From NCBI GenBank assembly GCA_964649795.1, contig CAZYQY010000004.1:1-47944 (forward strand): a stretch of DNA of 47,944 nucleotides, read 5' to 3'. Numbering within the stretch: position 1 is the stretch's first letter; every line of letters begins with the position of its first letter. The notes under the pieces are model-generated. The model did no database searches. It saw only the letters and a program-made list of their open reading frames with translations, and was not told where the DNA came from. The translations under genes and the position numbers were made by a program. This document shows positions 7,930-15,526 of the stretch, piece by piece. Origin of the DNA: JABMPX01 sp964649795 (GTDB lineage: Bacteria > Patescibacteriota > Minisyncoccia > Portnoybacterales > UBA2143).

Positions 7930-9875
7930 TTAAAAATTGATTACTCCTGTCAAAATCTCATCTTTTTTGTCTCCATCAATATCATCGGACATTACCATAA
8001 TACCATTTCTAAAATTTTCATCATAGGCCATAAACTCATTTAGCATCTGGCCGTCTAAAGAAAACACTTTGACATGAGGGCCGCCTCCTGGGCCAGCTCC
8101 GGTAATTATTTCTTTTTGGCCATCTTTGTTAACATCGTGAACTGCTACATTAACACCACCCTTAAAATTCTCATCATAGGCCATAAACTCATTTAGCATC
8201 TGGCCGTCTAAAGAAAACACTTTGANNNNNNNNNNNNNNNNNNNNNNNNNNNNNNNNNNNNNNNNNNNNNNNNNNNNNNNNNNNNNNNNNNNNNNNNNNN
8301 NNNNNNNNNNNNNNNNNNNNNNNNNCCAGCTCCGGTAATTATTTCTTTTTGGCCATCTTTGTTAACATCGTGAACTGCTAAAGAAATTCTACTATTGAAC
8401 ATTTCGTAAGGAATCAGATTATTTATTTCTTTTCCATTCTGATATACAAATATCTTTCCTTTATTATCAACTAATACCACAGAATCACCCTTTTTGTCAA
8501 TGTCAGTTATTAAAAGCTGACTCTGGCCAGGGAAATTATCCTCAAAAGAAAAAAATCCGTTTTTAACTTGATTGCCTTGCTTATTAAAAACACGAATAAA
8601 ACTTCCGTTTAAAAAAGTATTGTTTCTGACCCGCTCAATTGTTTTTAATAAAATAATTCCATCTTTTGCTTGTAAACTAACGCAATTAATTTTAGCGCCA
8701 TTATTAATTCTTCTATCCTGCTTGCCATTTATTTTGCCAAATTCCTCTTGATTAAAAACATGCATTTGTTTTTGATTGGTTGAATTAACCAAAACCAATC
8801 CATTTTCAAAATCACGCCTCCATAATCCTGGTTTAATTTCTTGATTGTATTTATCAAGCAAATTATATGCAGAAGAAACAGATTTTCCTAAATAAGCTTC
8901 ATACTCATCATACAGCCAAACTTGACTATGGTCTTGATCTCCGTAATCAAAAGAAAAATAACCATTGCCTAAAAGAGCGCTTGCTAATCCAAAACGCATT
9001 TCTCTATAACTCTCCATCTTCCCAAGATTATTAGTATTTGAATTAATAACATATATTTGAGGCAATTTATTATTCAAAGGCAAGCCATTTAGATATTGAT
9101 TGATTAAAATAGACCAGCCATCTTCACCCAGCCAATCAGCTGGAAAATTCTCCATCATTAAACCATTAAGTTCGTTCTGGTATTTATCAGCTATATCAAC
9201 ATTTGCTATTAACGGATTATTCTGAATTTCTGCTTTTGTTTCATTTATTAAATCAGTCATATGTGATTGCCAATAATTATTAATTGTATCAATATCATCT
9301 TTTTGGCCGTCTTTATTTATATCAATGTCACCATTGTTAAGCCAGCTTAAATTAGCAAAGACCATATCATAAAAAATGCCGTCCCAAACATCACGGCTCA
9401 TAACATCCTGTTTTACTAAATCTGATAAATAATTACTCCATCCCTGGCCTGGATCAACAAATTTAATACTTGGCCAAGTATTTGAAAAGCTAATAAAATT
9501 CCCCTGGCTGTCTTTTAGCCACCAATCATTGCTATTAACTTTATCATAAACCATATTGCGAAAACGCGCCCAAGAGCTTAAATCTTGAGTATTAACGCTT
9601 TGGCTTGGGATATACGCAAAAAATTGAGCTTCTGGATTTTTTCCTTTTATCAAAGAAAATATATCCGGATCAATTGTCTGGACATCAACATCTAAAATCA
9701 ATAAATCATATTCAGCCAAATCAGAATAATGGCTTTTGGGAATTAAAGGCTGAAGATAATAATTAGCAATCTTAGGATATGTATCTTTTCCCTGAAACGC
9801 TTTTACTGAAAAACTAAAAACCGCCCCCAAACAAATAATTAAACTTATGGTTAATAATTTACTCTTTATATTCAT
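7930..9875 (-). CDS. Secreted glycoside-hydrolase-like protein with FG-GAP/VCBS-type repeats, interrupted by an assembly gap
   Basis: One gene split by 100 Ns. The N-terminus has a clear signal peptide (residues 1-26). Residues about 35-350 resemble the hypothetical glycosyl hydrolase family GHL15: a TIM-barrel-like pattern with LLILDVDVQ, GIFYDMVF and a calcium-loop-like DINKDGQKDD. The C-terminus holds Asp/Gly-rich repeats (VNKDGQKEIITGAGPGGG) of 51 residues that should form beta-propeller blades. Frames on each side of the gap differ, but replacing 100 Ns by the 20 bases expected from the neighbouring repeat restores one frame of 621 codons, so the break is an artefact. Probably a cell-surface polysaccharide-binding or -cleaving protein. 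Confidence 0.8.
8021..8381 (-). repeat. Tandem 153-bp coding repeats
   Basis: The unit starting at 8021 recurs at 8174 and is identical over the parts seen on both sides of the gap (52 and 54 bases). It encodes 51-residue FG-GAP-like blades. The identity at DNA level points to recent duplication. Confidence 0.85.
8226..8325. other. Assembly gap (100 Ns)
   Basis: A run of exactly 100 N inside the tandem repeat. The flanking copies show the true missing length must be 20 + 153k bases (k = 0, 1, 2...), because only that keeps the repeat phase and the reading frame. Confidence 0.98.
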
Positions 9876-9937
9876 TTTTCTTTTTAATCAAGGATAGAAT
9901 AACATATTATTACTATTTCGTCAAACTAAATTCCAAA

Positions 9938-9970
9938 TTAAAGAGGCCGTCTTTTTAGACAACCTCTTTT
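9938..9970 (-). terminator. Possible terminator hairpin
   Basis: AAAGAGG and CCTCTTT (7 bp, with an inner GTCT/AGAC) form an inverted repeat downstream of the DUF218-like gene and upstream of the secreted repeat protein. The T run on the minus side is weak. Confidence 0.4.
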
Positions 9971-10002
9971 ATTCCTATTATATCCTCTTATATTCTCCTT
10001 TT

Positions 10003-10554
10003 TTAGATCCACCCATGTAATAAATACAAAATTCTTGCCAAAAATTCTCTTGGCAAAAATCTAAATTTACTTCGCGTCCACGATTGGACAGAAAGAGAAT
10101 CATAAGGAACAGAGGAAACATTAGCAATCCTAATTACAAAGCCCATTTTTTTAGCAATTTGAACAACTCTCCATATATGATCTGGGTGTGCTACAACAAT
10201 TGCTTTTTCCCAGTTATATTGCTTGCAAACATCTTTAGATTGACTGATAACCTCCATTGTATCAAGATATTTATCAATTTGACGATGTTCGCGGATAACA
10301 CTTTGCTTGGGAATACCAGGCAAGCAGTCTGCAATTTCCCATTGAAGGATAAGAGGCAAATGGAAGCGTTCATAAAGATCTTGAACGACTATGGCAAGAG
10401 CTTTGTTACTTTTGCCATAACTGCCTGCGCGAAGACCAAACGATTGAGCAAGAATCACGTCTGAATCTTTTAATTTTTTTTCGCTTGAACTATTAACACG
10501 CCATTTGTAAAAACATCTAAAAAATTGTATTAAAGATTGTATTAATGTTCTCAT
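10003..10554 (-). CDS. DUF218 (YdcF/SanA-like) family protein
   Basis: A 183-aa protein. The central part (DVILAQSFGLRAGSYGKSN ... VVAHPDHIWRVVQIAKKMGF) matches the pattern of DUF218 proteins, in which a Gly-rich N-terminal strand and an H-P-D-H segment line the presumed active site. DUF218 members act at the inner membrane in envelope or vancomycin-sensitivity functions, with chemistry unclear. There is no obvious transmembrane helix, though the N- and C-terminal ends are hydrophobic. It has a good Shine-Dalgarno site (AAGGGAGG, 7 bases before ATG), unlike most neighbours. Family assignment is moderately sure. Confidence 0.6.
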   Translation of the reverse strand: MRTLIQSLIQFFRCFYKWRVNSSSEKKLKDSDVILAQSFGLRAGSYGKSNKALAIVVQDLYERFHLPLILQWEIADCLPGIPKQSVIREHRQIDKYLDTMEVISQSKDVCKQYNWEKAIVVAHPDHIWRVVQIAKKMGFVIRIANVSSVPYDSLSVQSWTRSKFRFLPREFLARILYLLHGWI

Positions 10555-10615
10555 TTTTAATCCTCCCTTAAAAATGTTTTCGCTTTTATTATTAAAATAT
10601 TAAAGAGACTGAAAA

Positions 10616-10641
10616 CAAAATAGCACATTCGTGCTATTTTG
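10616..10641 (-). terminator. Terminator of tRNA-Glu
   Basis: A perfect 11-bp stem (CAAAATAGCAC/GTGCTATTTTG) with an ATTC loop, placed just downstream of tRNA-Glu on the minus strand and followed on that strand by a T-rich run. Confidence 0.75.
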
Positions 10642-10651
10642 TCAATCAACG

Positions 10652-10723
10652 CAGCCCCAAGGAGAATCGAACTCCTGTTACCAGGATGAAAACCTGGCGT
10701 CCTAACCACTAGACGATGGGGCC
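10652..10723 (-). tRNA. tRNA-Glu(TTC)
   Basis: Acceptor GGCCCCA/TGGGGCT, anticodon stem CCAGG/CCTGG with loop TTTTCAT (anticodon TTC, complement at 10688-10690), and T-arm AGGAG-TTCGATT-CTCCT. The discriminator is G; CCA is not encoded. Confidence 0.95.
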
Positions 10724-10782
10724 ATATTTTTATATTCTACCAAAAATTTGAAAAAAAACAAGAATTGGGGTAATGTGAGTAA

Positions 10783-10844
10783 TGAGGCCATACCTGAAAA
10801 CATACAGCCTTTGCAAAGACTGTATGTTTTCAGGTATGGCCTCA
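10783..10844. repeat. 62-nt near-perfect palindrome upstream of tsaD
   Basis: A 25-bp perfect stem (10783-10807 with 10820-10844) surrounds a 12-base centre that contains the self-complementary word CTTTGCAAAG. It ends 7 bases before the tsaD ATG and is not followed by a T run, so it is not a standard terminator. Confidence 0.95.
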
Positions 10845-10851
10845 GAATACT

Positions 10852-11934
10852 ATGATTGTCCTTGGCATCGAAACATCTTGCGATGATACTGGAATCGCTT
10901 TAATTGAGAAAAACTCAAAGGGTTTTAAAATTTTATCCAATGTTATTTCCTCGCAAATAAAAATACATGCGCCTTATCACGGAGTAGTGCCTAATTTAGC
11001 AGCTCGTGAACATTTAAAAAATATTGAACCTTGTCTTAAACAAGCTCTTGAACAGGCAAAATATCCTAAAATTGATTTAATAGCTGTAACTATTGGACCA
11101 GGCTTAATCCCTTGTCTTTTAGTTGGCGTTAATTTTGCCAAGGCCTTGGCATATAACTGGCAAAAACCAATTATTGGAATTAATCATATTGAAGGGCATA
11201 TATACGCGAACTGGCTTTCTGCTGTAATGACAAATAAATTTCCTATATTATGCTTAGTGGTTTCTGGCGGACATACGCAATTAGTTTTAATAAAAGGCCA
11301 TGGCAAATATCAATTGCTTGGCCAGACACGAGACGACGCAGCTGGCGAAGCTTTTGATAAAGTTGCTAAACTTCTTAATCTTGGCTATCCAGGCGGACCA
11401 ATTATTTCTCAAAAAGCCAAACAAGGCAATCCAAAAGCATTTGATTTGCCTAAACCAATGATTAATTCTAATAATTTTGATTTTTCTTTTTCAGGATTAA
11501 AAACAGCTGTGTTGTATGAGATCAAGAAAAAAAGGCCGCGCCTTGATGAGTATATCCTTCCGCTCTCCGAGCGTAAGAATGTAGCTCTCAAGGCACGGCC
11601 TATTTCTGATCAATATATAGATGACATGGCTGCTTCTTTCCAACAGGCAGCAATTGATGTTTTAATTAGCAAAACTATAAAAGCAGCTAAAGAATATAAA
11701 GTAAAAAATGTTATGCTCTCTGGCGGGGTAGCTGCTAATAAAGAATTACGTAAGCAAATGGCCCAGGAAGTTAAAAATAGTTTGCCAAATTCTAATTTCT
11801 ATATTCCAGATTCTATCCTATGCACTGACAATGCTGCTATGATTGCTGTTGCTGCATTTCATAAAGAAAAGCCAATTTCTAAACAAACCTGGCGCAAGAT
11901 TCAGGCAAACGCCAATTTGAAATTAATTGCCTAA
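10852..11934 (+). CDS. tsaD: tRNA N6-threonylcarbamoyladenosine transferase TsaD
   Basis: A 360-aa ASKHA-fold enzyme that, with TsaB/TsaE, transfers the threonylcarbamoyl group to A37 of ANN-reading tRNAs. The N-terminal MIVLGIETSCDDTGIA, the metal-binding HIEGH near residue 120, VSGGHTQL, the GEAFDKVAKLL loop, FSFSGLKTAV and the C-terminal SGGVAANKELR and DNAAMIA motifs are all present. Residues 228-250 are an extra 23-residue block encoded exactly by a palindromic element (11533-11601) between the FSGLKTAV helix and the DMAASFQ helix, a loop in the known fold. No Shine-Dalgarno sequence; the ATG follows a large hairpin. Confidence 0.96.
   Translation: MIVLGIETSCDDTGIALIEKNSKGFKILSNVISSQIKIHAPYHGVVPNLAAREHLKNIEPCLKQALEQAKYPKIDLIAVTIGPGLIPCLLVGVNFAKALAYNWQKPIIGINHIEGHIYANWLSAVMTNKFPILCLVVSGGHTQLVLIKGHGKYQLLGQTRDDAAGEAFDKVAKLLNLGYPGGPIISQKAKQGNPKAFDLPKPMINSNNFDFSFSGLKTAVLYEIKKKRPRLDEYILPLSERKNVALKARPISDQYIDDMAASFQQAAIDVLISKTIKAAKEYKVKNVMLSGGVAANKELRKQMAQEVKNSLPNSNFYIPDSILCTDNAAMIAVAAFHKEKPISKQTWRKIQANANLKLIA
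11533..11601. mobile_element. In-frame palindromic insertion element inside tsaD
   Basis: This 69-nt element is an imperfect palindrome: the 14-base ends pair at 13 of 14 positions (AGGCCGCGCCTTGA against TCAAGGCACGGCCT), and an inner pair CTTCCGCTC/GAGCGTAAG matches at 8 of 9. It is 23 codons long, starts on a codon boundary (codon 228) and contains no stop, so it adds a Lys/Arg/Leu-rich peptide without breaking the gene. It is clearly richer in G+C than its surroundings. The arrangement recalls the in-frame palindromic elements of Rickettsia; the assignment as mobile is inference. Confidence 0.6.
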
Positions 11935-11964
11935 TAAAGCATTTTATTATAAAGTAATAATAAT

Positions 11965-14037
11965 ATGAAAGAATTTTCAAAAGCATATAATTCTAAAAAA
12001 AACGAAAAAGAAATTTATTATGAATGGGAAAAGTCGGGATTTTTCAATCCTGACAATTTAAAAGATGCCAAATACAAAACACTAAATACAAAATACTCTA
12101 TTGTGATCCCCCCGCCAAACATTACTGGAGAGCTCCATATGGGACACGCTCTTAATGCCTTTACCCAAGATATTCTGATTCGCTGGAAAAGAATGTTAGG
12201 ATACAAAACTCTTTGGCTGCCTGGAACAGACCATGCTGGAATTGCCACTCAAAATGTAGTGGAAAAAGAATTAAAGAAACAAGGATTAACTCGTCATGGT
12301 CTGGGACGAGAAAAATTCCTGGAAAAAGTATTGGAATGGCAGAAAAAATACGGTGATTTAATTCTCTTGCAATTAAAAAAACTTGGCTGTTCTTGTGATT
12401 GGTCGCGAACCGCTTTTACCATGAACCCCAATTACCAAAAAGCAGTTAAACAAATTTTTCTACATTACTATAAAAAGGGATGGATTTATCAGGGGGAAAG
12501 AGTAATTAATTGGTGCCCTCGCTGCCAGACTAGCCTATCTGATTTAGAACTGGAATACAAGGAAGAAAAAAGTCATTTATGGTATATAAAATATCCATTA
12601 ACAGGAAACAAAAACAAGTTTATTATCGTAGCTACTACAAGACCGGAAACAATGCTAGGTGATACTGCCGTAGCTGTTCATCCAGCTGACAAAAAATACA
12701 AAAAATTAATTGGCCAAAAAGCACTTTTACCTTTAGCTAATCGGGAAATTTCCATTATTGCTGATAAAGCAATTGATCCTGATTTTGGAACCGGAGCCGT
12801 GAAAGTTACCCCAGCCCATTCACCTATTGACGCAGAAATTGCTGAACGCAATAAATTAAAATTTATTCAGGTTATTGGTCAAGACGGAAAAATTACAAAA
12901 GCAGCTGGTAGAAACTTTGAAGGATTAACTGTGCTGGAAGCCCGCAAAAAAGTAATTGATGAATTAAAAAAACAGGGTCTTTTAGAGAAAACAGAAGATT
13001 ATTCTCATCAAATCCCATGTTGTTATCGCTGTAATAATGCTGTTGAGCCATTAATAAGTAAACAATGGTTTCTAAAAATGGATAAATTATCTGAAAAAGC
13101 AATTAAAGCGGTTAAGGATGGACAAATTAAATTTCATCCAAAGCGCTGGGAAAAAGTATATTTTGACTGGCTTAATAATATCAAGGACTGGTGCATTTCT
13201 CGCCAGATATGGTGGGGTCATAAAATACCTATTAAAGGAAGCACTGATGTTTTAGATACTTGGTTTTCTTCTGCTTTATGGCCATTCGCAACTTTGGGCT
13301 GGCCTAAACAAACTAAAGATTTAAAAGAATTTTATCCAACCGATGTTTTAAGCACAGCTCGTGATATTATCAATCTCTGGGTGGGTAGAATGATTTTCTC
13401 TGGGTTGGAATTCACTAAAAAAATACCATTTAGTCATGTAATTATTCATGCCACTGTTTTAACTAAAGATGGCAAAAGAATGAGTAAATCTCTTGGCACT
13501 GGTCGTGATCCTTTGGAATTAGTTGAACAATACGGAGCTGACGCAACCAGATTTGGCTTAATTTACCAATCATTAGGCGGACAAGACATACATTTTTCCG
13601 AAGAAAACATTTTAATGGGGAAAAAATTTGCTAATAAGGTTTGGAATGCCTCCCGATTTGTGTTAGCACAAATCGGAGATCTTAAATTACAGATTAAAAG
13701 TTTTAAATCACAGACAAGATTCACTAAAGCTGATAAAATTATTCTTAAAAAACTATCTGAAACGATTCAAAAAGTTAATTCTGATTTGGAAAACTTTCAT
13801 TTTGGACAAGCAGCGCATTTGCTTTATGATTTTTTCTGGCATGATTTTTGCGATAAATATATTGAAAAAGCTAAAAAACAAGACGACGAAAAAACTAAAC
13901 AAATCTTGGCTTATGTCCTTCTTAATTCCCTAAAATTACTCCATCCTTTTATGCCTTTTGTTACTGAAACGATTTATCAACAACTGTCATTTAAAGAAAA
14001 AGAATTTTTAATGATTGAGAACTGGCCAGAATATTAA
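11965..14037 (+). CDS. valS: Valyl-tRNA synthetase (short form)
   Basis: Charges tRNA-Val. The class I signature HMGH is near residue 58 within PPPNITGELHMGHAL, the KMSKS loop is GKRMSKSLG near 500, the editing domain (TTRPETMLGDTAVAVHP) is intact, and zinc-knuckle-type Cys pairs (CPRC; CCYRC) are seen. At 690 aa it is much shorter than the usual 850-950. About 40-60 residues are missing after WWGHKIPI, where other enzymes have a Cys-containing loop before DVLDTWFSS, and the C-terminal coiled-coil tRNA-binding arm is absent. It lies 30 bases after tsaD. Confidence 0.95.
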   Translation: MKEFSKAYNSKKNEKEIYYEWEKSGFFNPDNLKDAKYKTLNTKYSIVIPPPNITGELHMGHALNAFTQDILIRWKRMLGYKTLWLPGTDHAGIATQNVVEKELKKQGLTRHGLGREKFLEKVLEWQKKYGDLILLQLKKLGCSCDWSRTAFTMNPNYQKAVKQIFLHYYKKGWIYQGERVINWCPRCQTSLSDLELEYKEEKSHLWYIKYPLTGNKNKFIIVATTRPETMLGDTAVAVHPADKKYKKLIGQKALLPLANREISIIADKAIDPDFGTGAVKVTPAHSPIDAEIAERNKLKFIQVIGQDGKITKAAGRNFEGLTVLEARKKVIDELKKQGLLEKTEDYSHQIPCCYRCNNAVEPLISKQWFLKMDKLSEKAIKAVKDGQIKFHPKRWEKVYFDWLNNIKDWCISRQIWWGHKIPIKGSTDVLDTWFSSALWPFATLGWPKQTKDLKEFYPTDVLSTARDIINLWVGRMIFSGLEFTKKIPFSHVIIHATVLTKDGKRMSKSLGTGRDPLELVEQYGADATRFGLIYQSLGGQDIHFSEENILMGKKFANKVWNASRFVLAQIGDLKLQIKSFKSQTRFTKADKIILKKLSETIQKVNSDLENFHFGQAAHLLYDFFWHDFCDKYIEKAKKQDDEKTKQILAYVLLNSLKLLHPFMPFVTETIYQQLSFKEKEFLMIENWPEY

Positions 14038-14042
14038 TTTTC

Positions 14043-14786
14043 ATGAATTACTTTTTATACATTCTGCTTGGTTTATTGCCTAGTTTAATCTGGCTAGCTT
14101 TTTATTTAAGGAAAGACAAGCATCCGGAACCTAATTTCATGGTCTTAAGGATTTTTATCTATGGCATGCTATTGGCTCCTTTAGCTATTATTTTGGAATT
14201 ATTACTAATTTGGCTGCTTAATCCAAGTTTGTCATTTTCATCTCTTTTCTCGGAAATTCCACATAATAGTTTTATTAAAATAATTTTAGCTGCTACTTTA
14301 ATCCCCGCCTTAGTTGAAGAATATTTAAAATATTCACTAGTTAAATTTAAAATTCTTAAGAATTCGGTATTTGACGAACCAACTGACGCCATGCTATACT
14401 GTATTATAGCTGGGTTAGGATTTGCCGCTGTGGAAAATCTACTTATTCTTTTTAAATCTACTTCAATGCTCTGGCCAGAAGCTTTTACTATAATTGGCTT
14501 TCGTTTTATAGGAGCCACTCTTGTTCATGCCCTGGCAGCTGGTATTATTGGCTATTGGATTGCTTTAGGATTGCTTCGTACTAGACAAAAAAAAATATTT
14601 ATTTCAATTGGACTAAGTATTGCTATTATTTTCCACGCTTGCTATAATTACCTTATAATCACAATTTCTAGACAGAAAATCTTAATCCTCTATTTCTTAG
14701 TAATTATTCTTCTTATTTCCACAGCTCTTTTTGTTTCTTATTGTTTTAGAAAATTAAAAAAACAACAATCTATTTGTATAAATTAA
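14043..14786 (+). CDS. PrsW-family intramembrane metalloprotease
   Basis: A 247-aa protein with about seven transmembrane helices. All PrsW/CAAX-protease-like motifs are visible: LVEEYLKY (the EExxK box), GFAAVEN (FxxxE), LVHALAAGI (HxxxA) and FHACYNY (HxxxN). In Bacillus, PrsW starts cleavage of an anti-sigma factor; the substrate here is unknown. It starts five bases after the valS stop, so it is probably co-transcribed. No anti-sigma factor gene is seen nearby. Confidence 0.85.
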   Translation: MNYFLYILLGLLPSLIWLAFYLRKDKHPEPNFMVLRIFIYGMLLAPLAIILELLLIWLLNPSLSFSSLFSEIPHNSFIKIILAATLIPALVEEYLKYSLVKFKILKNSVFDEPTDAMLYCIIAGLGFAAVENLLILFKSTSMLWPEAFTIIGFRFIGATLVHALAAGIIGYWIALGLLRTRQKKIFISIGLSIAIIFHACYNYLIITISRQKILILYFLVIILLISTALFVSYCFRKLKKQQSICIN

Positions 14787-14847
14787 TGAACAATAAACAA
14801 TGAACAATGAACAAAATATTGTTCGCTGTTCTCTGTTGCTGTTCGCT
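14785..14847 (+). repeat. Heptamer repeat hairpin upstream of hsp20
   Basis: Four AATGAAC-like heptamers (14785-14812, one variant) are followed by AAAATATT and four GTTCGCT-like units (14821-14847). The two halves are partly complementary and can fold into a long imperfect hairpin ending 8 bases before the hsp20 ATG. Confidence 0.8.
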
Positions 14848-14855
14848 AAATACAT

Positions 14856-15440
14856 ATGGCTAAAAAACCATCATTTTTTGAAAAATTAACAGGAGCTAAT
14901 TGGTCAAATAACGATTCTGAAGAACAAAAAAAAGTTAAACCTGTAAAAACTAAATCTTTTAACAAAAAAGAAAAAGAAAAGTCAAAAATATCTTTTAATG
15001 AAAATATGGAGAATCTTCAGGAAAAAGAAAAAGTTACTTCTTCTGAAAAGCCAGTTAAAAAAGAAAAGATTGTTGGAACAGAAGAATCAGAAGACTGGCT
15101 GGCTGAATCAGAAGGGCAATTGACTATTGATGTTTACCAAACGCCTAATGAAATAGTCATTAAATCAACTATTGCCGGTGTTAAGCCGGAAGATATTGAT
15201 ATTACAATGACTAATGATATGATTACTATAAAAGGAAATCGAGAAAAAGATGAAGAAATTAAAGAAGAAGATTACTATTATCAAGAATGCTATTGGGGAC
15301 CTTTTTCCCGTTCAATTATCCTGCCTGTTGATGTTGAAGTAGATAAATCAGATGCTTCAATGAAGAATGGCATTCTAACAATTAAACTGCCTAAAGTTGA
15401 GAAAATTAAAACTAAAAAGATAATGATAAAAACTGAATAA
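14856..15440 (+). CDS. Hsp20/alpha-crystallin small heat-shock protein
   Basis: A 194-aa ATP-independent holdase. Residues 1-80 are a long Lys/Glu-rich, probably disordered extension starting MAKKPSFFEKLTGANW; the alpha-crystallin domain spans about 88-180 (DVYQTPNEIVIKSTIAG, ITIKGNRE) and ends with the GILTIKLPK signature. The C-terminal IxI-like tail is KKIMIK. The N-terminal extension is longer than in most bacterial Hsp20s (140-160 aa). A possible thermosensing hairpin precedes it and a strong terminator follows, so it is a single-gene unit. Confidence 0.92.
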   Translation: MAKKPSFFEKLTGANWSNNDSEEQKKVKPVKTKSFNKKEKEKSKISFNENMENLQEKEKVTSSEKPVKKEKIVGTEESEDWLAESEGQLTIDVYQTPNEIVIKSTIAGVKPEDIDITMTNDMITIKGNREKDEEIKEEDYYYQECYWGPFSRSIILPVDVEVDKSDASMKNGILTIKLPKVEKIKTKKIMIKTE

Positions 15441-15453
15441 ATCTATTACAATG

Positions 15454-15495
15454 AACAATAAAAAATTAGCTCTTAGGAGCTAATTTTTTATTGTT
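15454..15495. terminator. Terminator after hsp20
   Basis: A perfect 19-bp stem with a TTAG loop, ending in a T-rich 3' arm. Its distal end overlaps the -35 box of the next promoter. Confidence 0.88.
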
Positions 15496-15519
15496 AGCTA
15501 TCTAGAGCCATGTTATTAT
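15491..15519 (+). promoter_or_regulatory. Promoter of the VanW gene, predicted leaderless
   Basis: TTGTTA (15491-15496), a 17-base spacer and TATTAT (15514-15519), then 7 bases to the ATG at 15527. The predicted start of transcription coincides with the start codon. Confidence 0.55.
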
Positions 15520-15526
15520 AAAAAGT

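Noticed and set aside
7930..9875. A pseudogene or two separate genes
   Set aside because: The break coincides with 100 Ns; replacing them by the 20 bases predicted from the adjacent repeat restores a single frame.
10084..10464. A 126-codon plus-strand frame opposite the DUF218-like gene
   Set aside because: The minus-strand gene has a good ribosome-binding site and family motifs; this frame has neither.
13653..13676. A second palindromic insertion, inside valS
   Set aside because: The 10-bp inverted repeat is short, has the base composition of the gene, and the encoded residues fit a normal valS sequence without extra length.
14785..14847. CRISPR-like array from the short repeats before hsp20
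   Set aside because: Units are 7 bases with no spacers; they form a hairpin instead.
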